Positions 17,200 through 26,712 of a stretch of DNA of 64,000 nt are shown piece by piece. Each line of letters begins with the position of its first letter. Position 1 is the stretch's first letter. This DNA is from Geomonas agri (GTDB lineage Bacteria > Desulfobacterota > Desulfuromonadia > Geobacterales > Geobacteraceae). Location: positions 2,330,799 to 2,394,798 of the forward strand of contig NZ_JAINZO010000001.1 of NCBI RefSeq assembly GCF_020179605.1, written 5' to 3'. The notes below the pieces were generated by a model. It saw nothing but the letters and a program-made list of their open reading frames with translations, did not search any database and was not told the DNA's origin. Both the position numbers and the translations under genes were made by a program.

Positions 17200-17644
17200 C
17201 CGCCTGGCCGAGTTTCTCACCTTCACCGTCGGTGCCGGCGAGTACGGCGTCGACATCCTGAAGGTCCAGGAGATAAGGGGCTACGATCCGGTCACCGAAG
17301 TCCCCAACTCCCCCGCCTACATAAACGGGGTGATCAACCTCCGCGGCACGGTGATCCCCATCATGGACCTGCGCACCCGGCTGCAGCGCCGCGCTCCCGA
17401 GGTCACCCCGACCACCGTGGTGATCGTGGTCAACGTCGCCGGCCGCGTGGTCGGGATGGTGGCCGACGCGGTCTCGGACGTGGTCGGCTTCGCCCAGGGG
17501 GAGGTAAAGCCCCCGCCCGAGGTGGCGCCCGGCAGCGAGAGCGGCTTCATCAGCGGCCTCGCCAAGAACGGCGACAACCTCACCCTGCTCATCGACGTGG
17601 AGAGACTGCTCAACGAACCGTGCCCGGCGCACGCACCCAACTAA
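17183..17644 (+). CDS. cheW: Chemotaxis coupling protein CheW
   Basis: 153 residues, a single CheW domain: LTFTVGAGEYGVDILKVQEI, then NSPAYINGVINLRGTVIPIM with the conserved RG pair, and VIVVNVAGRVVGMVADAVSD. It links CheA to receptors in the array. ATG at 17183 lies inside the end of cheA after AAAGGAGGATTCC, and the mcp gene follows after 12 bases. All key residues of the receptor/kinase interface appear intact. Confidence 0.95.
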   Translation: MITSNDRLAEFLTFTVGAGEYGVDILKVQEIRGYDPVTEVPNSPAYINGVINLRGTVIPIMDLRTRLQRRAPEVTPTTVVIVVNVAGRVVGMVADAVSDVVGFAQGEVKPPPEVAPGSESGFISGLAKNGDNLTLLIDVERLLNEPCPAHAPN

Positions 17645-17656
17645 AGGAGGCATCAC

Positions 17657-19387
17657 ATGAACTGGACCAGGAATATGCAACTGAAAACAAGGCTCACCTT
17701 TTCCTTCGGCGTTCTCGGCGTTATCGCCGCCATCATCGCGGCCGTCGCCGTGTTCCAGATCCAGGCGCTGAACAAGAACCAGGCCGACCTGTACGCGGTC
17801 AACACCAAGCCACTTGGCGACCTGATCGAGCTCGGCATCCCCTACCAGCGCATGCGGGTCAACGTGAGGGACATGGCCCTGGTGCGGGAGCCCGAGATCA
17901 AGCAGGCGCGCCTGGCCACGGTGCACGAAATGGAAAAGCTCGTGGAAAGCAACCTGGCTGAATTCGGCAAGACGGTCAAGGCACCGGAGATCCGCAAGGA
18001 ATACGACAACCTGAAGGGGGCACTCACCCGCTACGCCCCCTACCGCGAGGCGATCGTCGCCGCCGCCATGGCGGGGAACCAGGAAAAGGCGGTGGGCATC
18101 ATGAACAACCGCGCCGTGCACAGCCTCGCCCTGGAGATCGACGCCTCCATCAAGCGTCTCACCGACCTGAAGATCAACCAGGCCCGGGTTAAGGCCGAGC
18201 AGAACGAGGCGGCAGGCGCCATGGCCATGAAGATCGCACTGGTGCTCGCGCTCGCCGCCTGTATCGCCTGCGCCATCTTCGCCATGCTCACCATCCGCTC
18301 AATCACCGCCCCCATCAACTACGCGGTCCAGGTGGCGAAAAAGGTGGCCGCCGGGGATCTATCCGCGGAGATAGTGGTGGACCGCGGCGACGAACTGGGC
18401 GTACTGCTGCAGGCCCTGGCCGACATGAACGCAAACCTTTCGCGCATCGTCTCCGAAGTCCGATCCGGCACCGATGCCATCGCGGCCTCCACCGGCCAGA
18501 TCGCCGCCGGTAACACCGACCTCTCCCAGCGCACCGAGGAACAGGCTTCGGCCCTGGAAGAGACCGCCTCAAGCATGGAGGAGCTCACCTCGACGGTGCG
18601 CCAGAATGCCGACAACGCCCGCCACGCCGACCAACTCGCCGCCGAGGCGACCGCCGTGGCCGCCAAGGGTGGCGGTCTCATCGCCGAGGTGGTGCGCGAA
18701 ATGGACCAGATCAGGGAGAGCTCGCGCCGGGTTACCGACATCATCACCGTGATCGACGGCATCGCCTTCCAGACCAACATCCTGGCCTTGAACGCCGCCG
18801 TGGAAGCGGCTCGCGCCGGCGAACAGGGGCGCGGCTTCGCGGTGGTAGCCGGCGAGGTGAGGAACCTGGCCCAGAAAAGCGCCGCGGCAGCCAAGGAGAT
18901 CAAGGCACTCATCGAGGAGTCGGTGGCCAAGGCGGAGTCCGGGAGTAACCTCGTGGCCGGCGCCGGCCGCACCATGAACGAGATCGTCACCGGCGTGAAG
19001 AGGGTGAGCGACATCATGGCGGAAATCTCGGCTGCCTCGGCCGAGCAGTCTACCGGCATCGAGCAGGTCAACACCGCCATCAACCAGATGGACGACGTCA
19101 CCCAGCAAAACGCCTCGCTGGTCGAGGAGTCGGCCGCGGCAGCGGTCGCGCTGGAAGAGCAGGCGCGCACTCTGGCCGAGATGGTGCGCCGCTTCAACGT
19201 GAAGGAAGAGGCAGCGTCGGTCTTTCAGGCGGCAGCGGCGATCCAGCCGGTGCCGGCAACGCAGGCCGTCCCGGCACGGGCAGTGCCGGCGCAGGGGGCC
19301 AAGGTACAGAAGCTGACCAGGAGCGTGCGACCCGTCGCCGTCGAGCCCGAAGCAACCGCGGTAGGCGCCGACTGGAGCGGGTTCTAA
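17657..19387 (+). CDS. Methyl-accepting chemotaxis protein, 4-helix-bundle sensor, C-terminal CheR tether
   Basis: 576 residues. TM1 about 13-32, a mainly helical periplasmic domain (4HB_MCP type), TM2 about 195-215, a HAMP domain, then a long signalling hairpin with tip [20 protein letters not shown]. The flanking [20 protein letters not shown] segment is the methylation helix of the enterobacterial Tsr-like class. After a Pro/Ala/Val-rich linker (about 530-560) the protein ends in DWSGF, which fits the x-W-x-x-F pentapeptide used by some receptors to dock CheR. cheR is the next gene, 15 bases on. Confidence 0.92.
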   Translation: MNWTRNMQLKTRLTFSFGVLGVIAAIIAAVAVFQIQALNKNQADLYAVNTKPLGDLIELGIPYQRMRVNVRDMALVREPEIKQARLATVHEMEKLVESNLAEFGKTVKAPEIRKEYDNLKGALTRYAPYREAIVAAAMAGNQEKAVGIMNNRAVHSLALEIDASIKRLTDLKINQARVKAEQNEAAGAMAMKIALVLALAACIACAIFAMLTIRSITAPINYAVQVAKKVAAGDLSAEIVVDRGDELGVLLQALADMNANLSRIVSEVRSGTDAIAASTGQIAAGNTDLSQRTEEQASALEETASSMEELTSTVRQNADNARHADQLAAEATAVAAKGGGLIAEVVREMDQIRESSRRVTDIITVIDGIAFQTNILALNAAVEAARAGEQGRGFAVVAGEVRNLAQKSAAAAKEIKALIEESVAKAESGSNLVAGAGRTMNEIVTGVKRVSDIMAEISAASAEQSTGIEQVNTAINQMDDVTQQNASLVEESAAAAVALEEQARTLAEMVRRFNVKEEAASVFQAAAAIQPVPATQAVPARAVPAQGAKVQKLTRSVRPVAVEPEATAVGADWSGF

Positions 19388-19402
19388 GAAAGCGAGGGGG
19401 CC

Positions 19403-20233
19403 ATGGCGAACGAATTCCGGTTTACCGACAGCGACTTCCAGAAGATACGCGGCATGATCCGCGACCGGGCCGGGATCAACCTGGGCGAGCAGAAGAAGGC
19501 CCTGGTCTACAACCGCCTGGCGCGCCGGCTGCGCGCCACCTCGACCACCAGCTTCGCCCATTACATCCAGATGCTGGAGGCGGGCAACGGCAGGGAATGG
19601 ACCGAGTTCACCAACGCGCTCACCACTAACCTGACCTGTTTCTTCCGGGAGCCGCACCACTTCCCGGTGTTAAGGGAGCACCTGCGCCGGCTGCACCGTT
19701 CCGAGATCCGGCTCTGGAGCTGCGCCGCCTCCACCGGGGAGGAACCCTACTCCATGGCCATGACGGCCCTGGAGGCCCTGGGCGGGAGGGCAAGCAGCGC
19801 GGTGAAGATCCTCGCCACGGACATCGACAGCGCCGTGCTCGAGGTGGCGGCACGCGGGGTCTACCCGGCCGAGCGGGTGGACCATGTCCCCCCCTACCTA
19901 CGCCAGAAGTACTTCAGCCGGGTGGCGGGGGAAAAGGACCTGTACCAGGTGGCCCCCGAGGTGCGCAACCTGGTCACCTTCATCCCCTTCAACCTGACCG
20001 AGCGGAGCTGGCCGCAGAAAAGCAGGTACGACGCCATCTTCTGCCGGAACGTGCTGATCTACTTCGACGGCAGCCTGCAGCAACACCTGGTGCAGCGCAT
20101 GACGGGGCTGCTCCGGGAGGACGGTCTCTTCTTCTCGGGGCACTCGGAGGCCTTCCTCGGTTTCGAGTGCCGGCTCCAGGCCCAGGGGCACACGGTGTAC
20201 CGAATGAAACAGCAACAGGGAGCGTACCTATGA
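19403..20233 (+). CDS. cheR: Chemotaxis protein methyltransferase CheR
   Basis: 276 residues. CheR_N helical domain (1-75, GLN-like [11 protein letters not shown]) and SAM-binding CheR domain: [32 protein letters not shown] and the late [14 protein letters not shown] motif. It methylates glutamates on receptors for adaptation. Ribosome site GAGGGGGCC lies upstream of the ATG. The stop overlaps cheB (ATGA). The adjacent receptor has a possible docking pentapeptide; whether this CheR has the matching beta-subdomain could not be decided by eye. Confidence 0.94.
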   Translation: MANEFRFTDSDFQKIRGMIRDRAGINLGEQKKALVYNRLARRLRATSTTSFAHYIQMLEAGNGREWTEFTNALTTNLTCFFREPHHFPVLREHLRRLHRSEIRLWSCAASTGEEPYSMAMTALEALGGRASSAVKILATDIDSAVLEVAARGVYPAERVDHVPPYLRQKYFSRVAGEKDLYQVAPEVRNLVTFIPFNLTERSWPQKSRYDAIFCRNVLIYFDGSLQQHLVQRMTGLLREDGLFFSGHSEAFLGFECRLQAQGHTVYRMKQQQGAYL

Positions 20234-21303
20234 CAAGGGTTCTGATAATCGACGATTCCGCGGCGATCCGCTGCGTGCTGCAAGAGATCATCAACGGCGA
20301 GGACGACCTCGAGGTGGTGGCCACGGCCACGGACCCGATCAACGCCCTGGACAAGATCCGCAAGTTCCGGCCGGACGTGCTCACCCTGGACGTGGAGATG
20401 CCGCAGATGGACGGCATCACCTTCCTCTCCCGACTCATGAAACTGCATCCCCTGCCGGTGGTGATGATCTCCTCGCTCACGAAGGAGCGCGCCGAGATCA
20501 CGCTGAAGGCCCTGGAGCTGGGCGCGGTGGACGTGGTCGCCAAACCGACCCTGGGCATCCGGGAAGGGATGACCGAGATGGGACATGAGATCGTGGCCAA
20601 GGTCAGGGCGGCGGCAAGGGCGCGCCTGCCGCGGCGCAGCATGGTGCCGCCCCACCACGCCAGCGGAGAGGAGCGCCACTCGGCCGACGTCGTGCTCCCC
20701 TCAAGCCTCCCCCCGCTCATCTCCACCGAGCGCATCCTGGTGGTGGGCGCGTCGACCGGGGGGACCGAGGCGTTGAAGGACCTGTTGACCCCACTGCCGG
20801 CGACGCTCCCCCCCATCCTGATCGCCCAGCACATGCCCAAGAACTTCACCAGGAGCTTCGCCGCGCGACTGGACTCGCTGTGCCGCATGACGGTGCGGGA
20901 GGCCAGAGACGGGGAGCGCCTGCAGCCGGGGCACGCCTACGTGGCACCGGGAGACTACCACCTGATGGTGCAGCGCTGCGGCGCGGTCTACAACGTGAGC
21001 CTCTCGCAGGGGCCGGCGGTGAACCGGCACCGCCCCTCGGTGGACGTGCTGTTCCGCTCGGCGGCCAACAGCGCCGGGAAAAACGCCATCGGGGTGATCC
21101 TGACCGGCATGGGTGACGACGGCGCTGCCGGCATGAAGGAGATGCGCGACGCCGGGGCGGTCACCTTCGCCCAGGACGAGGCGAGCTGCCTGGTGTACGG
21201 CATGCCCAAGGAGGCGGTGCAGCGAGGGGGCGTGGCCGAGGTGGCCCCCCTGAACCTGCTGCCGCGCAAGGTGATGGCCGAACTGGCCCAGAGACGGATG
21301 TGA
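20230..21303 (+). CDS. cheB: Chemotaxis response regulator methylesterase CheB
   Basis: 357 residues. Receiver domain (1-120; [38 protein letters not shown]) and C-terminal methylesterase with the catalytic triad: Ser in [12 protein letters not shown], His in [11 protein letters not shown] and Asp in [12 protein letters not shown]. It removes receptor methyl groups and may deamidate Gln. The ATG at 20230 was chosen over a longer frame because of GGGAG upstream and the ATGA overlap with cheR. The linker (about 125-160) is rich in Arg and His. Confidence 0.95.
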   Translation: MTRVLIIDDSAAIRCVLQEIINGEDDLEVVATATDPINALDKIRKFRPDVLTLDVEMPQMDGITFLSRLMKLHPLPVVMISSLTKERAEITLKALELGAVDVVAKPTLGIREGMTEMGHEIVAKVRAAARARLPRRSMVPPHHASGEERHSADVVLPSSLPPLISTERILVVGASTGGTEALKDLLTPLPATLPPILIAQHMPKNFTRSFAARLDSLCRMTVREARDGERLQPGHAYVAPGDYHLMVQRCGAVYNVSLSQGPAVNRHRPSVDVLFRSAANSAGKNAIGVILTGMGDDGAAGMKEMRDAGAVTFAQDEASCLVYGMPKEAVQRGGVAEVAPLNLLPRKVMAELAQRRM

Positions 21304-21320
21304 GGACAAAGGAGAACGAC

Positions 21321-21689
21321 ATGCCCAAAACGATACTGACCGTGGACGATTCGCAAAGCATCAGGCAGATGATGCGCTTCACCCTGTCGCAGCAGGGCTA
21401 CCAGGTGATCGAGGCCGCCGACGGCGTCGAGGCCCTGGAGAAGATGAAGGGGGCCAGCATCGACCTCGTCTTCACCGACCTCAACATGCCGCGCATGGAC
21501 GGGCTGGACCTGATCCGGAAGCTAAGGGCCGGCGGCACCAACCGCAATCTTCCCATCGTCATGCTCACCACCGAGTCCCAGGAGGTGAAGAAGGCGGAGG
21601 GAAAGAGTGCCGGGGCCACCGGGTGGATCGTGAAGCCGTTTCGCCCGGAACAGCTGCTCCAGGTGACCACGCGCCTGCTGGGTTCCTGA
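21321..21689 (+). CDS. cheY: Chemotaxis response regulator CheY
   Basis: 122 residues, a single receiver: LTVDDSQSIRQMMRFTL with the acidic pair, phospho-acceptor in VFTDLNMPRMDG, Thr in VMLTTESQE and Lys in WIVKPFRPEQL. In its phosphorylated form it would control the flagellar motor or another output of this system. ATG at 21321 follows AAAGGAGAACGAC. It is the last gene of the che operon; a GC-rich repeat follows 46 bases later and may end transcription. Confidence 0.92.
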   Translation: MPKTILTVDDSQSIRQMMRFTLSQQGYQVIEAADGVEALEKMKGASIDLVFTDLNMPRMDGLDLIRKLRAGGTNRNLPIVMLTTESQEVKKAEGKSAGATGWIVKPFRPEQLLQVTTRLLGS

Positions 21690-21735
21690 CTCCCACCTTC
21701 CCTCTTCGCTCTTCCATCTTCCCTCTGCAGTCACT

Positions 21736-21772
21736 CCTCCCCCCGGAGGGGGGAGGTTGGGAGGGGGGAAGG
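21736..21772. repeat. GC-rich repeat, left copy of an inverted pair
   Basis: CCTCCCCCCGGAGGGGGGAG then GTTGGGAGGGGGGAAGG. Its reverse complement recurs at 22347-22380 with about two differences over 34 bases; the pair encloses the YbjN gene. Confidence 0.7.
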
Positions 21773-21856
21773 CCTTCCCTGCACGCCGCTGCGGCCCCCC
21801 CCGCTCCAAAGCCCCTTCCCATCGCCCCTAAGCGCTCTTTTACCGGCTCTTTTTAA

Positions 21857-21885
21857 TTTACATCACATAAATATTCACATATATT
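21857..21885 (+). promoter_or_regulatory. Sigma-70-type promoter
   Basis: TTTACA, 17 bases, TATATT in an AT-rich patch 41 bases before the YbjN gene. Both boxes are identical to those at 6017-6045. Confidence 0.65.
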
Positions 21886-21925
21886 TCCCGCCAACGATCG
21901 AACTGCGGCATTGCGGAGGGCAGAT

Positions 21926-22336
21926 ATGGCACAGAACGCGATTGCGTTTGAGGAATACCTGAGGGGGCAGGAAATCACCCTGGAGAAAAACACGCACGAG
22001 GACAACACCCTGTACGTGATTCGCGAAAATATCGAGGAAGTGGGGCCGGTCTCTCTCATGGCCCTGTTCAATGACAGCGACAGGTATGTTACTCTTATCT
22101 GCTACAAGTATTTCGCCTTCCCGCCGGAGAAGAAACCGGTGCTGCTGGAGATGATCAACACGCTCAATGCCGAATACACCATGGTCAAGTTCGTCGAAAC
22201 AGGGAACGCCGTCTCTGTCCAGGTGGTAGTTCCTTTCCATGACAACTTCTCCAGTGAAGTGATCGTCGACATGATCGCACTCATCTTCCGCGCCATCAAG
22301 GAAGAGCACCCGCGCATAGTGAAAGCTATCCAGTAA
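21926..22336 (+). CDS. YbjN domain-containing protein
   Basis: 136 residues from ATG at 21926 after GCGGAGGGCAGAT. The sequence fits the YbjN/type III secretion chaperone-like fold: a short helix, strands ending in SDRYVTLICYKYFAF, helix KKPVLLEMINTLNAEYTM, strand VSVQVVVPFHD and a final helix. YbjN members in enteric bacteria modulate motility and stress responses; here only the fold is supported. It has its own promoter, follows the che operon, and is enclosed by inverted repeats at 21736 and 22347. Confidence 0.72.
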   Translation: MAQNAIAFEEYLRGQEITLEKNTHEDNTLYVIRENIEEVGPVSLMALFNDSDRYVTLICYKYFAFPPEKKPVLLEMINTLNAEYTMVKFVETGNAVSVQVVVPFHDNFSSEVIVDMIALIFRAIKEEHPRIVKAIQ

Positions 22337-22346
22337 TCACGAGTTG

Positions 22347-22380
22347 CCCCCCCTCCCAGCCTCCCCCCTCCGGGGGAAGG
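22347..22380. repeat. GC-rich repeat, right copy of an inverted pair
   Basis: CCCCCCCTCCCAGCCTCCCC with CCTCCGGGGGAAGG, beginning 11 bases past the YbjN stop. It is the reverse complement of the element at 21736. Confidence 0.7.
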
Positions 22381-22532
22381 AGCCATGTCGGGGGCCGTCT
22401 TTCATAGTCAGTTTTCAGTTGTCCATTGTCATTGCCTTGCTTCTCAATTGCCTTACTGGTCTCACTTGTTTTTATGTTCCGCACTACTACGAGCTTCGAC
22501 AGGAAACCGACCGCCCCCGGAGGAACATTGAT

Positions 22533-23639
22533 ATGGAGAAGGTCTCCTTTGTAATAGATGATGCGCTGGCGTCCATCGTTCGCGCGCCGCTGGTGACGCC
22601 GTTTCGCATCTCCACCGGCCAGCACGACGAACTGGAAAACGTCTTCATCCGTCTGCACGCCAGCGACGGCACCTGCGGTTTCGGCGAGGCCGCCGTCGCG
22701 ACGCATATAACCGGCGAGACGGTTCACGAAACCCTGGAGAACCTGCAGTGCGCCGCCTCGGCTCTGCGCGGACGCAGGATCAGCGACCCCGCCGCGGTCT
22801 GCCGCGAGTTCGCCCCGGCGTTTGCCGGCAACCATGCGGCACTGGCAGCGCTGGAGATGGCGCTGCTCGACCTGTCCGCCCGGGTCCAGGGGATCCCGTT
22901 CTACCGGCTGTTCGCCCCGGTCGGCCCCATGCCGCAGCTCTCGTTCAAGACCGACATCACGGTGGTGATCGGTTCGGTGGCTGAGGCCCGCGCCACCGCA
23001 CAGCAGTACGCAGAGCGCGGCTTCAACTCCTTCAAGATCAAGATCGGCAGGGACGAGGCAGAGGACCTGCAACGAATCCTGGCGGTGCGGGAAATGGCGC
23101 CGGGATGCGAGCTCATCCTCGATGCCAACATGGGCTTCAACGCGCAGCGCATGCTCGCCTTCCTGGAGCGCCTGGACACCCACGGGGCACGCCCGGTCCT
23201 TTTGGAGCAGCCGGTCCCGAAACAGGACTGGGACGGGCTTACTGAGATCACCGCGGCCCTGGAGGGAAGCGGCACCCTGGTCTGCGCCGACGAGAGCGTC
23301 GGCTCCCTCGCCGCGGCCCGTCGCGCAGTGGAGACCAACGCGGTCTCGGCCATCAACATCAAGTTCATGAAAAGCGGCATCCTGGAAGGGGCCGAGATCG
23401 CACGCCTCGCCGCCGCCAACGGCAAGCGGCTCATGCTGGGGGCCATGATGGAGAGCGCGCTCGCCATTACCGCTTCGGCCCACTTCGCCGCGGCGCTGGG
23501 CTGCTTTGACTTCATCGACCTCGACACCACCTTTTTCCTGAAGGGCGACCTGTCCCGTTCTCCCTACCTCGACGACAGCGGCAGGTTCGACCTGACCGCG
23601 GCGGGTAGCGGCATCGGCGTGGTGCTCGAGTTGCCATGA
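22533..23639 (+). CDS. Dipeptide epimerase, enolase superfamily (L-Ala-D/L-Glu epimerase type)
   Basis: 368 residues. N-terminal capping domain to about 120, then a TIM barrel with the muconate-lactonising subgroup residues: the Lys-x-Lys pair in FNSFKIKIG, metal ligands Asp in LDANMGF, Glu in LLEQPVP and Asp in CADES, and the opposite acid/base Lys in INIKFMKSG. This set supports 1,1-proton transfer on a dipeptide, most often L-Ala-D-Glu from murein. ATG at 22533 follows CGGAGGAACATTGAT; a longer frame to 22344 crosses a repeat and is not used. DUF819 overlaps its stop by four bases. Confidence 0.86.
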   Translation: MEKVSFVIDDALASIVRAPLVTPFRISTGQHDELENVFIRLHASDGTCGFGEAAVATHITGETVHETLENLQCAASALRGRRISDPAAVCREFAPAFAGNHAALAALEMALLDLSARVQGIPFYRLFAPVGPMPQLSFKTDITVVIGSVAEARATAQQYAERGFNSFKIKIGRDEAEDLQRILAVREMAPGCELILDANMGFNAQRMLAFLERLDTHGARPVLLEQPVPKQDWDGLTEITAALEGSGTLVCADESVGSLAAARRAVETNAVSAINIKFMKSGILEGAEIARLAAANGKRLMLGAMMESALAITASAHFAAALGCFDFIDLDTTFFLKGDLSRSPYLDDSGRFDLTAAGSGIGVVLELP

Positions 23640-24802
23640 TCAGCCATCCGCTGCTCATCGTCCTGACGCTGCTCGGCATCGAGGCCCTGGTACTGACGCT
23701 GTCGCGCCACGAGCGCACGGCGCGCTACTTCGACCTCTTGCCGGCCGTGTTCTGGATCTACTTCCTCCCCATGCTGGCGGCGACCTTCGGCATCATCGCC
23801 ACCGACAGCCCGGTCTACGGCCTGATCCGGACCTGGCTGTTGCCGGCGAGCCTGGTGCTGTTGCTGCTGCCGGTGGACGTGAGGGCGATCCTGAGGCTCG
23901 GGCCGACGGCACTGGCCATGTTCTTCATCGGGGCGGCCGGCATCATCGTGGGCGCTGCGGCATCCTTCGCGCTGTTCCGGCCGGTGATCGGGTCGCAGTT
24001 CTGGTCCGGCTTTGGCGCCCTGTCCGGGTCGTGGACCGGGGGGAGCGCCAACATGATCGCGGTTAAGGAGGCGCTCGCCATCCCCGACGCAGTGTTCGCC
24101 CCCATGGTCATCGTGGACACCGTGGTCCCCTACCTCTGGATGGGGTTCATGATCGCCATCGTCGGACTGCAGCCGGCCTTTGACCGATGGAACCGTTCCG
24201 AGCGCGGCGTGCTGGAGCACTTGGGGGAACAGGCGGTGCAGCACCTGGCCAGTAAAGGCGGGCGCAGAACGCTCGGTGGCATCGCCGCCACTCTCGCCAT
24301 CGCGCTGGCCGGAGGGGTCTTCTCGCACCTGTTAGCCGGGCAATTGCCGCAGATCCCGGACGTGATCACGCGCTACACCTGGACCATCATGATCGTCACC
24401 CTGCTCGGGATACTGCTCTCCTTCTCGCCGGTGCGCAAACTGGAGCGCGCCGGGGCCTCCCGCACCGGGTACGACCTGCTCTATTTCGTGCTGACCGCCA
24501 TCGGAGCCAAGGCCTCGGTTGCCAGCATCGGCTCCGCGCTGGTACTGATCGCCGCCGGACTTTTGATTGTGGCGATCCACGCCGTCTTCCTGCTGGTCGG
24601 CGCGCGGCTTTTGAAGGCGCCCATGTTCCTGGTGGCAGCTGCCAGCCAGGCCAACGTCGGCGGCGTTGCCTCAGCGCCGGTCGTGGCCGAGGTGTACCAC
24701 CCCGGCCTCGCTTCGGTGGGACTTCTGCTGGCCATCCTCGGCAACATCGTGGGCACCTGGCTCGGCATCCTGGCGGCACAGTTGTGCCGCATGTTCGTAT
24801 GA
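23636..24802 (+). CDS. DUF819 family membrane protein (putative permease)
   Basis: 388 residues with about ten hydrophobic helices. DUF819 hallmarks: FGALSGSWTGGSANMIAVKE and, near the end, LVAAASQANVGGVASAPVVAE, a repeated Gly/Ser/Ala-rich motif that suggests an inverted-repeat transporter. Family members resemble secondary transporters, but substrates are not established. ATG overlaps the epimerase stop and its own stop overlaps the next gene, so the three are translationally coupled. Genomic coupling to a murein-dipeptide epimerase suggests, without proof, a peptide or amino-acid substrate. Confidence 0.85.
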   Translation: MISHPLLIVLTLLGIEALVLTLSRHERTARYFDLLPAVFWIYFLPMLAATFGIIATDSPVYGLIRTWLLPASLVLLLLPVDVRAILRLGPTALAMFFIGAAGIIVGAAASFALFRPVIGSQFWSGFGALSGSWTGGSANMIAVKEALAIPDAVFAPMVIVDTVVPYLWMGFMIAIVGLQPAFDRWNRSERGVLEHLGEQAVQHLASKGGRRTLGGIAATLAIALAGGVFSHLLAGQLPQIPDVITRYTWTIMIVTLLGILLSFSPVRKLERAGASRTGYDLLYFVLTAIGAKASVASIGSALVLIAAGLLIVAIHAVFLLVGARLLKAPMFLVAAASQANVGGVASAPVVAEVYHPGLASVGLLLAILGNIVGTWLGILAAQLCRMFV

Positions 24803-25131
24803 TCACACTGCGCCGCATGAAACTGCTTCTTGCCGGGACGGAGCTGGCCTGTGCCGCGGTGTCGCTCGCGGCCGCCTGGCAGGCCGAGGCTGCCATGGAC
24901 AAGAGTGGTCTGGGCGACCTGGACCAGTTTGCGTTCTGGAACAGCATCGTGGGGCTCAGCCTGATGCTGTTCTTCCTGCTCTGGGTGGCGGCGGTACTGC
25001 TCGCGCTGTTCACCAGGCAGCGGGAACAGTACGCGAGCGCCCGACGCTACTGGAAAGAGTTGATTCCCGACGTGCTGGCCCCGCCGCTTCTTCTCGGCGC
25101 GGGATGGCTCGCATTCGCGTTGCTCCAGTGA
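24799..25131 (+). CDS. Small two-to-three-helix membrane protein
   Basis: 110 residues with hydrophobic segments at about 8-25, 48-68 and 90-108. I place the start at ATG 24799 because it overlaps the DUF819 stop (ATGA); a GTG at 24784 is in frame. No family recognised. The position suggests a partner or accessory subunit of the DUF819 protein. Charged residues cluster in the central loop (TRQREQYASARRYWKE), which would face one side of the membrane. Confidence 0.6.
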   Translation: MITLRRMKLLLAGTELACAAVSLAAAWQAEAAMDKSGLGDLDQFAFWNSIVGLSLMLFFLLWVAAVLLALFTRQREQYASARRYWKELIPDVLAPPLLLGAGWLAFALLQ

Positions 25132-25149
25132 GCACGATGAGGTTTGCAT

Positions 25150-25809
25150 ATGCACATGGTTAGGCTTGTACTGGCGGTGTTTTCCCTGCTTTGTCTGACG
25201 GCGACAACTTCCCACGCCATCTGGCCGGTTTATCACGAACCCGCCTTCGACGGCAGGGTGCTGGACTTCGACACCAAGCAACCGTTAGAAGGAGCGGTGG
25301 TGGTGGTCGTCTACAACAAGAGGTCGATCGGCGCGGAAAAAGGACAATCCTCCACGGTGATCAACATCAAGGAGGCGCTTACCGACAAGGATGGCAAGTT
25401 CCACATCCCCTCGTACACGACCATCATGGCCCAGCCCTTCACCCGGCAGGACCGCACCGGTTTTTTGATCTACAAGCCCGGCTACGCCAGCATCCAACTC
25501 CCCCTCAAGAACCATTTCATTGGCAAGGCGGCCGCCGACCGCGAGCTCTCACCCTGGTACGATCCGGTCCTGAGCGGGAAGTACAAGATCAGGCTGCGCA
25601 GCCCCGGCATCATTGAGCTACCGAGGCTTGCCAGCAAGGACGAGCGGCTCAGGAACCTGCCGGAGCTGCCGGATCAGTTGGATAACCTGGGCAAGCAGAA
25701 GAACCTGACCAGGCTGATCAACGAAGAGAAAAAGGAACTGGGTGAGCCTGCGTTCAACCCCTACAAGGTACGCCAGGACCTGCTGGCACCCGCCAAGGGG
25801 CAGAAGTAG
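25150..25809 (+). CDS. Secreted protein with carboxypeptidase-regulatory-like domain
   Basis: 219 residues, signal peptide ending at TTSHA near residue 23. Residues 35-110 match a CarboxypepD_reg-like beta sandwich: FDGRVLDFDTKQPLEGAVVV, then ALTDKDGKFHIPSY and a YKPGYASIQLPL end. The C-terminal third is helical and charged (RLASKDERLRNLPELPDQLD). ATG at 25150 follows GATGAGG by seven bases. Such domains are often transport or binding modules in envelope proteins. It lies 18 bases after the small membrane protein and 44 bases before the M23 gene. Confidence 0.68.
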   Translation: MHMVRLVLAVFSLLCLTATTSHAIWPVYHEPAFDGRVLDFDTKQPLEGAVVVVVYNKRSIGAEKGQSSTVINIKEALTDKDGKFHIPSYTTIMAQPFTRQDRTGFLIYKPGYASIQLPLKNHFIGKAAADRELSPWYDPVLSGKYKIRLRSPGIIELPRLASKDERLRNLPELPDQLDNLGKQKNLTRLINEEKKELGEPAFNPYKVRQDLLAPAKGQK

Positions 25810-25853
25810 ACCAGAAAGCTTTTTCCACCGCAGCTATTTGCCCACAGCCATTC

Positions 25854-26639
25854 ATGGAGCACCCCCGCCGCATGATCCGCCCGCATCTTTGCCGCCCCCT
25901 GTCCGTTCTCATCGTCACATTGTTGCTTGTCACCGCCCTCTTCCCGCAGGTAGTACTGGGCGCCGACATGGCCAGGCTGCGCGCCCTGGCCCTGGAGTTC
26001 GACGCGCTCAATACGCGCATCCGCGACAACCAGGTGGGCAAGGCCGAGGCCAGGGAACGCTTCACCGGCCTGGTCCAGGCCCTGTCGCAGGAATACCGCG
26101 CGGCGGGAGCTGCAGAGTACCCGGTAGAGAGTTGGTGCTTTCCGCTCAAGGGGTACGGCTACCGCGCTATCGGGGGGCGTGGCAGCGGCTACCAGCCGGG
26201 CGGCTACGACTACTTCGCCGGCAACCGGCACAGCGGGCACCCATCGCACGACATCTTTATCCACGACAAGAACCAGCGCGGTCTCGATGACCGGACCGGG
26301 GAGCCGGTGCAGGTACTCTCCATGACCGGCGGCGTGGTAGTCGCCGCCGAGAACGAGTGGCAACCCGGCAGCCGTCTGCGCGGCGGGAAGTACCTGTGGA
26401 TCCTCGACCCGGCCACGCAGTCGCTGGTCTATTACGCCCACAACGCAGCGCTGCACGTGGCGGTGGGCGACCTGGTGCGTCCCGGCGACGTCATCGCCGA
26501 GGTCGGTCGCACTGGCTTCAACGCCTATAAGAAGAGATCGCCCACCCACCTGCACCTGACCCTGCTCTCCGTCGCCCGCGGTCTCCCCGTCGCCAGGAAT
26601 CCGTACCGGACACTACTGACAACGAAGTCGACTGAGTGA
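25854..26639 (+). CDS. M23 family metallopeptidase, exported
   Basis: 261 residues with a long signal peptide (hydrophobic 18-36). The LytM/M23 domain starts about residue 85: ESWCFPLKGYGYRAIGGRGSG, the zinc motif in HSGHPSHDIFIHD, and the second motif PTHLHLTLL with both histidines of H-x-H. It should therefore be active, cutting peptide cross-bridges of murein in the periplasm. This contrasts with the degenerate M23 lipoprotein at 4855. The ATG at 25854 has no clear ribosome site; ATG at 25872 is an alternative. It closes the epimerase/DUF819 cluster. Confidence 0.85.
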   Translation: MEHPRRMIRPHLCRPLSVLIVTLLLVTALFPQVVLGADMARLRALALEFDALNTRIRDNQVGKAEARERFTGLVQALSQEYRAAGAAEYPVESWCFPLKGYGYRAIGGRGSGYQPGGYDYFAGNRHSGHPSHDIFIHDKNQRGLDDRTGEPVQVLSMTGGVVVAAENEWQPGSRLRGGKYLWILDPATQSLVYYAHNAALHVAVGDLVRPGDVIAEVGRTGFNAYKKRSPTHLHLTLLSVARGLPVARNPYRTLLTTKSTE

Positions 26640-26712
26640 TACTTTCTCTGGAGCTTTTTACTCACTATCGGGTAAAATACTGCTCGACATAGCACACAGA
26701 GGAGGTAGTCGG

